64,000 bases of DNA from Maribacter sp. (GCA_020629285.1 JAHDDP010000007.1:1-64000), one strand, 5' to 3'. Shown: positions 8,886 through 18,450, counted from the first letter of the stretch. A program made the numbers and translations. The notes: a model not told the origin generated them from the letters alone.

Positions 8886-9770
8886 TTAGTCGAACAGGTT
8901 AGATGATAGGTAACGATCTCCGCGGTCACACACTATAGATACAATAACTCCGTGGTCTATTTCTTGCGCTAAACGCAAAGCTATGGTTGCCGCGCCACCG
9001 CTGCTTATTCCTGAAAAAATACCTTCTTCCTTGGCTAACTTTCTAGCCATAGTTTTGGCTTCTATTTCATTGACCTCCATAATACGATCTACTTTCTTTG
9101 CATCGAATATTTTTGGCAGATATTCTTGTGGCCATTTTCGAATTCCCGGTATACGAGTATTATCACTAGGTTGAACCCCTACAATTTGTACGTTATTGTT
9201 TTTCTCCTTTAAAAAAGTAGAGGTGCCCATTATGGTGCCGGTAGTACCCATGGCAGACACAAAATGTGTTACTTTACCCTCAGTATCTTTCCATATCTCG
9301 GGTCCTGTTGTATTGTAATGTGCTTTCCAGTTATTTGGATTACCAAATTGGTTCATCATGATATAACCATCATTCTTCACTTTGTTTTCAGCATAATCAC
9401 GCGCTCCTTCAATACCTACATCAGAGGAAGTTAGGGTAACTTTAGCACCATATGCTCTCATGGTCTGTACACGTTCTATGGTAGAGTTTTCTGGCATGAC
9501 CAATTCAATATCTAGACCATATATACCGGCAATCATAGCTAGGGCTATACCGGTATTTCCACTCGTAGCTTCTATTAATTTATCGTTCGCGGTAAAATCT
9601 CCATTATCATAACCGGTTTTGATCATGTTGTATGCGGCGCGATCTTTTACACTACCACCAGGATTGTGCCCTTCCATTTTAAAATAAACGGATACATTAG
9701 GGTTTGTATTTAATACTCTTGATTTTACTAGTGGTGTATTACCTATTAACGATACTATTGAATTAGACAT
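8886..9770 (-). CDS. cysM: Cysteine synthase B-type O-acetylserine sulfhydrylase
   Basis: PLP enzyme making L-cysteine from O-acetylserine and sulfide or thiosulfate. PLP would bind Lys42 in NPGGSVKDRAA; the phosphate/substrate loop EATSGNTGIALA and the glycine-rich MGTTGTIMG are present. The length of 294 aa and the ending SSNLFD are typical of CysM. Its start overlaps the 3' end of cysE by 8 bp, so the acetyl donor and acceptor steps are coupled in one operon. A separate cystathionine beta-synthase-like paralog lies at 39388. Confidence 0.92.
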   Translation of the reverse strand: MSNSIVSLIGNTPLVKSRVLNTNPNVSVYFKMEGHNPGGSVKDRAAYNMIKTGYDNGDFTANDKLIEATSGNTGIALAMIAGIYGLDIELVMPENSTIERVQTMRAYGAKVTLTSSDVGIEGARDYAENKVKNDGYIMMNQFGNPNNWKAHYNTTGPEIWKDTEGKVTHFVSAMGTTGTIMGTSTFLKEKNNNVQIVGVQPSDNTRIPGIRKWPQEYLPKIFDAKKVDRIMEVNEIEAKTMARKLAKEEGIFSGISSGGAATIALRLAQEIDHGVIVSIVCDRGDRYLSSNLFD

Positions 9771-10554
9771 GGGGTAATGTTTTTATTTTAATTTCCGGTG
9801 TATGAAATACTGTTGAATTTGTAGGTACCGATGCAGTGATCCAAGCATTTCCTCCTATGATGCTATTTGCGCCAATAACTGTTTCTCCACCTAAAATAGT
9901 GGCATTAGCGTAAATAGTCACATTATTTTCAATGGTAGGGTGCCGTTTGGTCTGCTGTAGCTTTTTCGCAACAAACAATCCGCCTAAAGTAACACCTTGA
10001 TATATTTTTACGTCATTTTTAATTATGGCGGTTTCACCAATTACTACACCTGTACCGTGATCAATGTGAAAAGATTTCCCTATTTGAGCACCAGGGTTGA
10101 TGTCTACACCAGTTTGCCGGTGTGCATACTCTGTCATTAAGCGGGGCACTAAGGGGAATCCCATTCTGTAAAGCTCATGTGCTAATCTATATACTGAAAT
10201 GGCATAAAAACCAGGGTAGGCCATATATACTTCTTCAATAGATAAAGAAGCAGGATCACAATTTACGGTTGCCTCGGCATCTAGATTTAAGCTTTCTAAA
10301 ACTAGAGGTAACTTTTCTACATAATTTTCCCAAACCTTCTTACAAGGTTTATCACTTTCCCAACATGCCAAATCTACTAGTTCGTCAAATTGCTTTTCAA
10401 GTGCATCTAAGCTCTCTGCTACCGGTGTTTCAATATCGAACAGCATATAAAAAAGAAGGTCCGTAAATTTCTCGGTATTCTTTTTTAAACGGAATCTTAA
10501 ATTCGGTTGTTTCTTGTGGGTAGTAATCTTTTCGATAATAGATCGATGGTCCAT
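9763..10554 (-). CDS. cysE: Serine O-acetyltransferase
   Basis: Acetyl-CoA:L-serine acetyltransferase, first step of cysteine synthesis. The helical N-terminal half (1-130) is followed by a left-handed beta-helix of hexapeptide repeats (about 140-250; INPGAQIGKSFHIDHGTGVVIGET). The catalytic His is in HIDHG. The sequence lacks the short CysE tail that in enterobacteria docks into cysteine synthase and ends in KTLPHV. It heads the cysE-cysM operon; CAAAATTA on the plus strand 19 nt upstream reads TAATTTTG on the minus strand, a perfect -7 element. Confidence 0.93.
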   Translation of the reverse strand: MDHRSIIEKITTHKKQPNLRFRLKKNTEKFTDLLFYMLFDIETPVAESLDALEKQFDELVDLACWESDKPCKKVWENYVEKLPLVLESLNLDAEATVNCDPASLSIEEVYMAYPGFYAISVYRLAHELYRMGFPLVPRLMTEYAHRQTGVDINPGAQIGKSFHIDHGTGVVIGETAIIKNDVKIYQGVTLGGLFVAKKLQQTKRHPTIENNVTIYANATILGGETVIGANSIIGGNAWITASVPTNSTVFHTPEIKIKTLPHV

Positions 10555-10572
10555 GGTTCTTCATTAGTTCAT

Positions 10573-10580
10573 CAAAATTA
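10573..10580 (-). promoter_or_regulatory. -7 element for cysE-cysM
   Basis: Reads TAATTTTG on the minus strand, an exact TAnnTTTG match 19 nt before the cysE start. No clear TTG at the usual distance was found, so only the -7 box is claimed. Confidence 0.4.
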
Positions 10581-10648
10581 ACCAAATAAGTAAAAGTACT
10601 TCTCATCTAATGGTTAACTTTAGCTTAAAATCACAACAGTTGAGTCGA

Positions 10649-11329
10649 ATGTTAGAAACGAATATTACAAAAAGTACTTTTCAATTTTTAAATAAACTAA
10701 AGAATAACAATAATAGGGAGTGGTTCACCGAACATAAGGCTGAATTTAAAGCTGAAGAAACTAAGGTGAAAAGTTTTTTTAATTACATGCTTGACAACCT
10801 TAAAAAACATGATGAAATTGAAAGATTAAAAATTTTCAGAATTTATAGGGATGTACGTTTTTCTAAAAATAAAACACCCTATAAGACCCATTTTTCAGCC
10901 TCTTTTGCTAGAGCTGGAAAACATAGAAGAGGCGGTTATTATTTGCAGATTGCGCCAGGAAATAGCTTTATTGCAACCGGATTCTGGAATCCTGAAAAAG
11001 AGGATTTGCTTCGTATAAGAAAAGAGTGGGAGATAGATACGGCAGAGTTGACCAATGTAATTAATGATAAAAAATTTAAATCTATTTGGGGAGAATTGGT
11101 TGGCGATGAATTAAAAACTGCACCAAAAGGATTTGACAAGGAAGATCCCAACATTAAATTTATACGTAAGAAGCAATTCATTTTCGTTAAGAATTTTACG
11201 GACAAAGAGGTATTGTCCGCCGATTTTGCAGCTATGGTAAATGAAAGCTTTATAGCTATACGCCCTTACTTTGATCTTATGAGTTCTATTTTGACCACTA
11301 ATTTAAATGGCGAGTCTTTATTGGACTAA
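10649..11329 (+). CDS. DUF2461 domain protein
   Basis: A soluble protein of 227 aa that is nearly all DUF2461. The family hallmarks are TFQFLNKLKNNNNREWF near the start, KIFRIYRDVRFSKNKTPYKT and GGYYLQI. The function of the family is not established. I chose the ATG at 10649 since the homology-like part starts there; the in-frame ATG at 10610 adds 13 residues and overlaps a possible -7 sequence (TAACTTTA, 10614-10621). It is divergent from cysE, and its last 12 bp overlap the convergent gene at 11318. Confidence 0.82.
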   Translation: MLETNITKSTFQFLNKLKNNNNREWFTEHKAEFKAEETKVKSFFNYMLDNLKKHDEIERLKIFRIYRDVRFSKNKTPYKTHFSASFARAGKHRRGGYYLQIAPGNSFIATGFWNPEKEDLLRIRKEWEIDTAELTNVINDKKFKSIWGELVGDELKTAPKGFDKEDPNIKFIRKKQFIFVKNFTDKEVLSADFAAMVNESFIAIRPYFDLMSSILTTNLNGESLLD

Positions 11330-11725
11330 CTCATAGGTATCAAAATATTGAATTTGATCCTGAATTCTTTTTATTACCATGTTCATCATTCTTTTATTTA
11401 GGGCAGAAGAGTTTTTAATATATAGTTCATATTCTTCTACCGTAAATTGACCAATGATCATTCCTTTTAAAGAATTTCTGAATTTAACGTCTTTTTGAAT
11501 GGCTTTGGTAACGTAGTCTAAACGTTTTTCAAGTTTTAGCTCGTAAAACGTATTTTTCATTTTTTTAATGTAATTCTGAAAAGATGCTAGAAATAAATCG
11601 TTCTGTAATTTTAGTATGGGCCGTAACGTCTGGTTTTGAAAACGTTCATCATCACTCATATTGGGCATTATTTTGGCAGAGGCAATTAAAGGGCGAATAG
11701 ATTGCAATTTCTGTGTCCTGTCCAT
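11318..11725 (-). CDS. Hypothetical helical protein
   Basis: A 135-residue, highly charged, all-helix-looking protein with no signal peptide or TM segment. It is rich in Lys, Gln, Met and Asn and contains EKRLDYVTKAIQKD and MNMVIKRIQDQIQYF. I do not recognise a family. It is monocistronic and its 3' end overlaps the DUF2461 gene tail-to-tail by 12 bp. The reading frame is long and the codon use matches neighbours, so it is probably real. Confidence 0.6.
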   Translation of the reverse strand: MDRTQKLQSIRPLIASAKIMPNMSDDERFQNQTLRPILKLQNDLFLASFQNYIKKMKNTFYELKLEKRLDYVTKAIQKDVKFRNSLKGMIIGQFTVEEYELYIKNSSALNKRMMNMVIKRIQDQIQYFDTYELVQ

Positions 11726-11946
11726 TATGTTTTGATTTTACTCGATAATCGAGAATTAAATACTACGACACTTTTGTCATAGTATTATGTACTTGTTTAT
11801 TCAATGACTAAAGGTTATCAATCTAAAGATACGTATTAGATAAAATAGATGTGTAAGGGGTGTAATAAGTTTTTAACCTGTTATGAACAATCATGCTAGA
11901 GACAAAAAACAGCTCATAATATTAAGGTTCTAATAATTCTGACAAG

Positions 11947-11993
11947 TAACAATTGTTAATATGTAACTTATTAAATACGTAATTGTTACAATT
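11947..11993. promoter_or_regulatory. Paired operator-like palindromes
   Basis: A 12-bp perfect palindrome and a 13-bp palindrome share the core ACAATT/AATTGT, with dyad centres about 34 bp apart, roughly three helical turns. They lie about 55-100 bp upstream of the -7 box of the thioesterase gene, a position suited to a dimeric regulator. Confidence 0.4.
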
Positions 11994-12047
11994 GGTAAAT
12001 CGGTCTGCTAACAAGAAGAAAGTGATAGTATTGAAAAATTTTAGGAC

Positions 12048-12055
12048 TAACTTTG
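12048..12055 (+). promoter_or_regulatory. -7 element for the thioesterase gene
   Basis: TAACTTTG exactly matches TAnnTTTG, 28 nt before the ATG at 12084. The nearest TTG (12031) gives a short 14-nt spacer, so the -33 box is uncertain. Confidence 0.45.
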
Positions 12056-12083
12056 CGTTGTAAAATTTCAAATTAAAGAAGCT

Positions 12084-12488
12084 ATGAGATTTCATACTAG
12101 AAAATTAGTTAAGCCAGGTGATTTAAACTCTAACGGTACATTGTTTGGGGGTAGATTATTGGCTTGGATCGACGAAGAGGCAGCACTATATGCTATTATT
12201 CAACTAGAAAATGGCAAAGTGGTTACCAAATATATGTCAGAAATCAATTTCATGAGCGCCGCTGTAAAAGGAGATGTAATCGAAATTGGTATCGAGGTAG
12301 TTAAATTTGGTAAAACCTCTTTAACCTTGAATTGTGAGGTACGTAATAAAATGAACCACGAAACCATTGTTACGGTCGATAATATAATTATGGTGAATCT
12401 TGGTGAAAACGGTAAGCCTGCGCCACATGGCAAAACTAAGATAGAATTCGTAAAAGATCGCTTAGCGGCAATGGGTGAAGTAGATTAA
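12084..12488 (+). CDS. Hotdog-fold acyl-CoA thioesterase
   Basis: A 134-residue YciA/BFIT-type acyl-CoA hydrolase. The hotdog fold shows N..GTLFGGRLLAWIDEEAA, in which the Asp/Glu on the central helix would be catalytic, then EINFMSAAVKGDVIEI and a C-terminal Lys-rich tail. It would hydrolyse acyl-CoA in the cytosol; chain length cannot be told. Two palindromes and an exact -7 element lie upstream. The stop overlaps the convergent dipeptidase gene by 4 bp. Confidence 0.88.
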   Translation: MRFHTRKLVKPGDLNSNGTLFGGRLLAWIDEEAALYAIIQLENGKVVTKYMSEINFMSAAVKGDVIEIGIEVVKFGKTSLTLNCEVRNKMNHETIVTVDNIIMVNLGENGKPAPHGKTKIEFVKDRLAAMGEVD

Positions 12489-13774
12489 CTTTCACCCATT
12501 GTTTTAGCAATAGCTTGTACCTCATCAAGTACGCGCATTAGGTTACCGCCCCATAATTTTGCTATATCTTCTTCAGAGTATCCTCTTTCTACCAGTTCTA
12601 GTGTTACGTTAAAGGTTTCAGAGGCATCGCTCCAACCTTCAATACCACCACCGCCATCAAAATCAGAACTTATACCAACATAATCAATACCCATTAATTT
12701 TACCATGTAGTCTATGTGATCTACAAAATCACCCACGTTTACCGCTTCAGGTGCATCGGTTTTAGTAGCTGCTAAATCCTTTCCTATTTTTAGAACCTTT
12801 GGGTAATTATCCATAAAGTCTTCTTTTTCCGAATCAGATAAACTTGAGAATTGAGAACGTTCATACCACTTAATATCTAAAGAATCCGCTACTTTTTGAT
12901 ATATCGATTTCATGTATGCAGCTCTAGCTTCATGTTTTTCTGTATTTAAATAAGAACTGAAGGCTACAGTCTGTACAACTCCGCCATTCTCTTTCATCAA
13001 TAATAACTGCTCGTCATCTAAATTTCTGCTATGATCACATAATGCTCTAGCTGATGAGTGAGATGCTATAATCGGTGCTTTTGATAATGCTATCATTTGC
13101 TTCATGGCTTCTTTAGATGGGTGGGAAACATCTATCATAATACCCAATTTATTCATCTCCGCCACCGCTTGCTTTCCAAGATTGCTTAAACCATTGTGTA
13201 ACCAAACGTCGTCTGCCTCACCGGTATTTGAATCTGAAAATTGACTATGACCATTGTGTGCCAAAGAAATGTAGCGTGCACCTAGATCATGGTAGGTTTT
13301 AAACTGAGACATGTCGGTACCAATAGGGTAGGCGTTTTCAACACCGATCATGGCTGCTTTTTTTCCAGACTCCACAATTCGGGTAACATCTGCAGAAGTT
13401 AAAGCCAATTCAATATCATTTGGGGCTATTTCTTCGCATAATTTGTGTATTGCATCAAATTTAGACATCGCATTTTCTTTTGCCTTGGCATAGCCTTCAT
13501 CTGTAAGAGTATCTTGACCTGTATAAACGATCAACCAAGTAACATCTAAACCACCTTCTTTCATCTTTGGTAAGTTCACTTGCGAATCTAGCTTCTGACT
13601 GTAATTTACACTGTCTGTGAAGTTTTTTACATTGATGTCGTTATGGGTATCTATAGTGATAACATCATCATGAATTCGATGGGCCTTTTCTAATGGGTTT
13701 TCTTCTATTTTCTCTTTTTTTTCTCCGCAAGAAATAATGGCTGTAAAACACAAAAGATAGATAAGTTGTCTCAT
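12485..13774 (-). CDS. Membrane dipeptidase (peptidase M19), lipoprotein
   Basis: Zinc dipeptidase of the renal-dipeptidase family, anchored as a lipoprotein by Cys16 (AIISCGEKK). It has the M19 metal motifs: TIDTHNDI (HxN/D), a Glu in GVENAYPIG, DVSHPSKE and HSSARAL, and the GISSDFDGGGG substrate/metal loop. At 429 aa it is longer than the bacterial norm, with an insert around 285-340. It likely cleaves dipeptides, including D-residue ones, in the periplasm. Monocistronic. Confidence 0.9.
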   Translation of the reverse strand: MRQLIYLLCFTAIISCGEKKEKIEENPLEKAHRIHDDVITIDTHNDINVKNFTDSVNYSQKLDSQVNLPKMKEGGLDVTWLIVYTGQDTLTDEGYAKAKENAMSKFDAIHKLCEEIAPNDIELALTSADVTRIVESGKKAAMIGVENAYPIGTDMSQFKTYHDLGARYISLAHNGHSQFSDSNTGEADDVWLHNGLSNLGKQAVAEMNKLGIMIDVSHPSKEAMKQMIALSKAPIIASHSSARALCDHSRNLDDEQLLLMKENGGVVQTVAFSSYLNTEKHEARAAYMKSIYQKVADSLDIKWYERSQFSSLSDSEKEDFMDNYPKVLKIGKDLAATKTDAPEAVNVGDFVDHIDYMVKLMGIDYVGISSDFDGGGGIEGWSDASETFNVTLELVERGYSEEDIAKLWGGNLMRVLDEVQAIAKTMGES

Positions 13775-13916
13775 ATAGTAAGTTTAGACCTACAATTTAA
13801 GCGTATTCACAACAAATAACCACCCTTTGAGAACTTTTTATTGTTCACACAAGAGTATTGGTCCATTTTTAGGTAATTATAAATAACAAGCCACTTAAAC
13901 TAAAGAACATCTATTT

Positions 13917-15677
13917 ATGGCAATTTCAAAATCTAAGGATTTACTTAGTCAATTATCTCAACTAGAAAGAACGGTTGGTGAATACTCTTTTGAGGATTTA
14001 AATGCTCATGAAGCCAAAGCGCTTAAAGACTCTTTTAATTCATTTCGGTCTAGTTTAGAAAAGCATATTTATTCTCCTAACTTGGGTGAAATCTTACCTG
14101 AGAGAAAAGAAAATAATGCCATAAATAAAAAAGAGGTTTCAGAAAAGCAGTTTATAGCTCATGTTAGTCATGAAATACGTACACCATTAAATAGTATTAT
14201 AGGTTTTGCAAATCTTTTAAAAGAAGAGAAACTTACCCAAGGGCAACATAAAAAAGTAGATGCCATACAGTTTGCATCGAATACACTTTTGAAACTTATC
14301 AATGAAGTTTTAGAATATTCGAAAATTTCTTCTGGTAACAATAATTTCGAGACCGTTGATTTCAATTTACATAGCTTACTTAAAGATGTTATGTTTTTAT
14401 GCGAGACCTTAATATTGGATCGTAAAATTGAATTATTATTGGATATAGATGAAGATGTGCCTAAAATTGTTAAAGGTGATCCGTCCAAATTATCTCAAAT
14501 TTTGCTGAATCTTTTAGGCAATTCCGTCAAATTTGTTGAAAAAGGATATATAAAATTAGAAGTCTTTACTAAAAAAAGAAAGGGTAATGATTTTCTTATA
14601 GAATTTTCTGTTGCAGATACTGGAATCGGTATTTCTGAAGAAAAAATAGAAACGATTTTTAATGGATATGCCCAAGCTGAAAACGATACTTCAAAAAAAT
14701 ATGGAGGTACCGGTCTAGGATTGACTATTACCAAAGAAATCATAGATAAACTTGGTGGTGAAATTAATATAGACAGTACTGTAAACAGCGGAACTACCGT
14801 AAGGTTTGTTATGCCGTATACTTTGGGCGCCAATTCTTCATCTTACCAAAAGAGCATAAAAAAGTCTACTAGTACAAAAGACGGTAAAATATTGGCAGGT
14901 ACCGAAATATTGGTGTTTGAAGATAACAAAATGAACGAACATTTAATTGTTGAGCAACTAACGCAATGGGGTTGTACCGTTCATGCAGATATTGATTTGG
15001 ACAAAGGTTTGTATTTACTCTCCTCAAGAAAAATAGACCTGATTCTTATGGATTTAAAAATGCCCGGTCAAAATGGATTTGAGGTGTCTAAGGCTATTCG
15101 TAATCATAAAAACAATAAGGTGAATTCTGTTCCTATCGTTGCCTTTAGTGCAGATTTTACAGAACAAGACAGTAAAGATTGTAAGGAAATAGGAATCGAT
15201 GATTTCTTGTTGAAACCTTATACGTTAGACGAATTGTTGAATACCGTTGTAAAAAATAAAGAGGACAAAAAAGAACGTACAGATTTTTCATTAATACTAC
15301 AGAAACCTATGATAGAACCAAAAGAAACTACGGTTGTTGATTTAACATATTTGTTGAAAGATTGTTTTGGAGAAGTAGATATGTTAAATGAACTGGTAAA
15401 GTTGTTCAAACTTAATGCCATTGAATTTATTGGGAATGTAAAAATCAATATAAAGACGCAAAACCTTAAGGAAATTGCTATGTCTGCCCATAAATTAAAA
15501 GCTGGTTTTGCCATGATCAAAGCAGATGGCATGCGCAATTTAATCGTTGAACTAGAAAGTTGTTGTAAAACCAACCAACCGGAAAAAGTGAAAGATTTAT
15601 ATGAAATTTTTCTAAAAGATTATCCTCTGTTAGAAGATAATTTAAACAAGAATTTAGAATTAATGAACAAAAAATAA
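13917..15677 (+). CDS. Soluble hybrid histidine kinase with REC and HPt
   Basis: First gene of the envelope-glycan locus. No membrane segment is visible. Domains: a short helical N-terminus (1-70), HisKA with phosphoacceptor His85 in HVSHEIRTPLN, HATPase (about 185-302; GNSVKFV, DTGIGI, GGTGLGLTI), a receiver domain (about 328-447) with Asp379 in LILMDLKMPG and Lys433, and a C-terminal HPt (about 475-580) with His525 in SAHKLKAG. This makes a complete internal His-Asp-His relay ready to phosphorylate the next gene's lone receiver, which starts one base after this stop. The input is likely cytosolic or via protein contact; the HEAT membrane protein two genes on could be the link (inference). 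Confidence 0.93.
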   Translation: MAISKSKDLLSQLSQLERTVGEYSFEDLNAHEAKALKDSFNSFRSSLEKHIYSPNLGEILPERKENNAINKKEVSEKQFIAHVSHEIRTPLNSIIGFANLLKEEKLTQGQHKKVDAIQFASNTLLKLINEVLEYSKISSGNNNFETVDFNLHSLLKDVMFLCETLILDRKIELLLDIDEDVPKIVKGDPSKLSQILLNLLGNSVKFVEKGYIKLEVFTKKRKGNDFLIEFSVADTGIGISEEKIETIFNGYAQAENDTSKKYGGTGLGLTITKEIIDKLGGEINIDSTVNSGTTVRFVMPYTLGANSSSYQKSIKKSTSTKDGKILAGTEILVFEDNKMNEHLIVEQLTQWGCTVHADIDLDKGLYLLSSRKIDLILMDLKMPGQNGFEVSKAIRNHKNNKVNSVPIVAFSADFTEQDSKDCKEIGIDDFLLKPYTLDELLNTVVKNKEDKKERTDFSLILQKPMIEPKETTVVDLTYLLKDCFGEVDMLNELVKLFKLNAIEFIGNVKINIKTQNLKEIAMSAHKLKAGFAMIKADGMRNLIVELESCCKTNQPEKVKDLYEIFLKDYPLLEDNLNKNLELMNKK

Positions 15678-15678
15678 T

Positions 15679-16044
15679 ATGGGTAATCGTGTACTATTGG
15701 CAGATGATGACCAACTTTTGGCCTCGCTATTAAATTTTAGGCTTAAAAAAGGAGGGTACCAAGTACATCATTCATCCAACGGAAAAGAAGTAAAGGAGTA
15801 TTTGCAAAATGAAATGCCAGATATCATCGTAAGTGATATTATGATGCCGTATTGTTCAGGTATAGAGCTCATAGATTATGTACGAAACGAACTTAAATCA
15901 AAGACACCTATAATCATCATATCATCTGCAGGTAATGAACAGAATGTTCTAACTGCTTTTGAATTAGGTGCAAATGATTTTATCACAAAACCAGTAAGTC
16001 CAACAGAATTATTAGTACGTATTGCAAGAGAGATAAATAAGTAA
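15679..16044 (+). CDS. Single-domain response regulator
   Basis: A stand-alone 121-residue receiver with DDD9-11, phosphoacceptor Asp53 in IVSDIMMPY, Ser/Ala at the switch and Lys in DFITKPVSP. There is no output domain, so it must act by protein-protein contact, as CheY-like regulators do. It starts one base after the hybrid kinase stop and is the natural acceptor for the kinase's HPt. Possible partners are the HEAT protein or the glycosyltransferase downstream. Confidence 0.93.
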   Translation: MGNRVLLADDDQLLASLLNFRLKKGGYQVHHSSNGKEVKEYLQNEMPDIIVSDIMMPYCSGIELIDYVRNELKSKTPIIIISSAGNEQNVLTAFELGANDFITKPVSPTELLVRIAREINK

Positions 16045-16056
16045 ATAAGATAAAAT

Positions 16057-18450
16057 TTGTTGATTCCCCCTAATCAAATAAGAATATCGCTAATTAATGC
16101 CCCAGAATTCAATTTAGAATATCTCTGGTGGCTGACTATACTATTTTTTGTACTAGCGGTCATATACTTTATTGGAGTCTTTGTAATTAGAAACAAAATC
16201 AGTTCTAAAAATAAACGTACAAAGAATAAAAAAGTCGAATTTTCTCCAATGATCAATGAATTCTTATTCTATGATGATTCTAATACCAAAGAGGAAAAAA
16301 TGAATTATTTGAATCTGAAAATTCAAATTAGGGAACTGATCAAGAATGATTTCGATAGAAAGGTATTAACAGAAGTTTTGCTTGATTTAAGAAAAGATCT
16401 TTCTGGTAATTCGCAAAAGGTATTAATTGATTTATATAAAGATTTAGGATTACATCATGACGCGTTTCAAAAATTAGGAAGTTTTAGATGGCAAGTAGTG
16501 TCTAGAGGAATTCAGCAATTGACTACCATGGAGGTAGAAGATGCATATGGATTGGTTATAAAATTCATAAACCACAGACAAAGTACTATTCGTAAACAGG
16601 CAGAAATTGCGGTGGTAAATCTTAAAGAAGAGGGAATTAAATATTTTCTCGATAATACCAGGTACAAAATTGCAGAATGGCAACAACTTAAATTGTTGGA
16701 TGTGTTAAGGCATAAACCAAATTATACACCTCCACAATTTGGTCTTTGGTTGACTTCAGATAATACCCATGTAGTGTTATTCGCTTTACGATTAATAAAA
16801 TATTTTAAGCAGAACGATGCGGAACAGTCTATAATTACTTTGCTAAAACATAAAAAGAGAGATATACAGGCAGAGGCTATTCAATGCATTATAGATTTTC
16901 ATTTTACAAACGCCATTCTTACCTTAAAACTAGTATACAAAAAGGCAAGCCATGATATTAAGTTGTCGATTTTAGATGCAATTGGTGAATTGGGTACTAT
17001 TGCCGAAGTTCCTTTTTTAGAGAATTTGCAGCTTACCGAACGTAAATTTCATATTAAAAATAAGGTTATATCAACGCTAAATAAAATTGATCCAGAAAGA
17101 ATATTGCCTACCAAGAACATAGAAACATCTGAGTTTTACAATGTTTATTTTGATGAAAACGATCAAGCATTGGTAAATGAATTTGCCGAAGATGATGAAG
17201 AAACATATGTAGAAAATACTACCGATGAAATTGCTACAGAAGTAGAAATGGATTCTGAAACTTTAGAAGAAATTGATGAACCGATAACTACAGTTGATCA
17301 TCTAAATACTGATAATCAAACTGAAATTATAAATGAAGATGTACTTGTTGACGAAGCTTTAACTGCAGAGACCGATTTTATTAATGTTGCATTAGATGAT
17401 GCTTTGCCGAAAAAAGAAACTAATGTGATAAGTTCAACAGCTGGTCTTGATTTAAGTTTTTTACCTCATATCGAGAACGAAAAAACTATGGAAGAGGTTG
17501 TTGAGAACTCTTTAGATGACAATAATTCCAAAGCAGAAATTTCAAGTGAAGATGACGTGGAACAAAGCGTAGAAGATGAAGAATTTTCATTTCATTTTCT
17601 GCCTGTAGTGGTAGATGAAATTTCAACAAAAAATGAAATTCCAACATTTGAAGAAGACGATTTTGAACCTTTGTTTTTGTTGAACGAGACAGCTGTTCTA
17701 GATGAAGGCAAAGAGAATGAAATGGAGAATAGTAATGAGGATTCTAAATCAACCATAGCTGAAATCGACTGGTCTTCAGTTAATAATGCTGCAAATGACG
17801 ATAATGAGATTGTAGTTACCGATGCCAATGCAATAGAAGAAATGATTTCATTTAAAAACAACCATATTTCTTTCTCACCAAACTTTATAAGTCAAAAAGA
17901 GCTTGATGCTATGGTGCTTTTAGAGAATATACATGAAATGGGTGATAGTCGAGAACTGGAATTACTTCATGATATCATAGAAGAAAATAGTTCTGAAATA
18001 GTAACTGAAAGGGCAAATCAAATAATTCAAAAATTCTCTTATCAGTCACTTAGGCCTAGTGAGCTTTTTTCAGAAGAGAAAGGTTTTGGCGACAGTGTGT
18101 TCACCGATATTTATCATCGTGCAGATTATGAAACAAAACTAATGTTGCTAGATGAAATAATGAACGTGGGTACAACAAAAGAAATTCAGTTGTTAGAAAA
18201 CATCATAGAATCTGAATCTAATGAACTTGTTGATAAAGCTACCGAAGTTCTTTCATTTATAAAGTCTAACTCCAATAACAAATTACCTGAAACTTTCTTA
18301 GAGCAAGATTCTATTTTCAGTGTGGATTTTGAACTCGACTTAAATGAAGCTGCAAAGCAAAATAGTTTAGATAGTAATGAAAATGGCTCTACGCTGTTCG
18401 ATCAACTATGTAACATGTCCAACTCTTTATACAATAAGTTAAATGGATAG
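16057..18450 (+). CDS. Membrane-anchored HEAT-repeat protein with acidic linker
   Basis: A 797-residue protein. One TM helix (about 22-45, WWLTILFFVLAVIYFIGVFVI) precedes a basic stop-transfer (KNKRTKNKK) and a cytosolic body: helical HEAT-like repeats (about 65-345), a long disordered Asp/Glu-rich linker (about 365-600) and a C-terminal helical domain with two matching repeats (LELLHDIIEENSSEIV.. and IQLLENIIESESNELV..). No ATG precedes the TM helix, so a TTG at 16057 or 16060 is taken as start. It overlaps the GT2 gene by 8 bp. It is probably a scaffold linking the phosphorelay to the glycosyltransferase, which is inference from fold and position. Confidence 0.8.
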   Translation: MLIPPNQIRISLINAPEFNLEYLWWLTILFFVLAVIYFIGVFVIRNKISSKNKRTKNKKVEFSPMINEFLFYDDSNTKEEKMNYLNLKIQIRELIKNDFDRKVLTEVLLDLRKDLSGNSQKVLIDLYKDLGLHHDAFQKLGSFRWQVVSRGIQQLTTMEVEDAYGLVIKFINHRQSTIRKQAEIAVVNLKEEGIKYFLDNTRYKIAEWQQLKLLDVLRHKPNYTPPQFGLWLTSDNTHVVLFALRLIKYFKQNDAEQSIITLLKHKKRDIQAEAIQCIIDFHFTNAILTLKLVYKKASHDIKLSILDAIGELGTIAEVPFLENLQLTERKFHIKNKVISTLNKIDPERILPTKNIETSEFYNVYFDENDQALVNEFAEDDEETYVENTTDEIATEVEMDSETLEEIDEPITTVDHLNTDNQTEIINEDVLVDEALTAETDFINVALDDALPKKETNVISSTAGLDLSFLPHIENEKTMEEVVENSLDDNNSKAEISSEDDVEQSVEDEEFSFHFLPVVVDEISTKNEIPTFEEDDFEPLFLLNETAVLDEGKENEMENSNEDSKSTIAEIDWSSVNNAANDDNEIVVTDANAIEEMISFKNNHISFSPNFISQKELDAMVLLENIHEMGDSRELELLHDIIEENSSEIVTERANQIIQKFSYQSLRPSELFSEEKGFGDSVFTDIYHRADYETKLMLLDEIMNVGTTKEIQLLENIIESESNELVDKATEVLSFIKSNSNNKLPETFLEQDSIFSVDFELDLNEAAKQNSLDSNENGSTLFDQLCNMSNSLYNKLNG

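Larger units (their letters stand above)
11726..12083. other. Intergenic region with two palindromes
   Basis: No gene is seen in this divergent 358-bp gap. It holds TAACAATTGTTA (11947-11958, perfect palindrome), AATTGTTACAATT (11981-11993, palindrome about a central T) and a -7 box at 12048. The upstream half shows nothing further. Confidence 0.5.
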
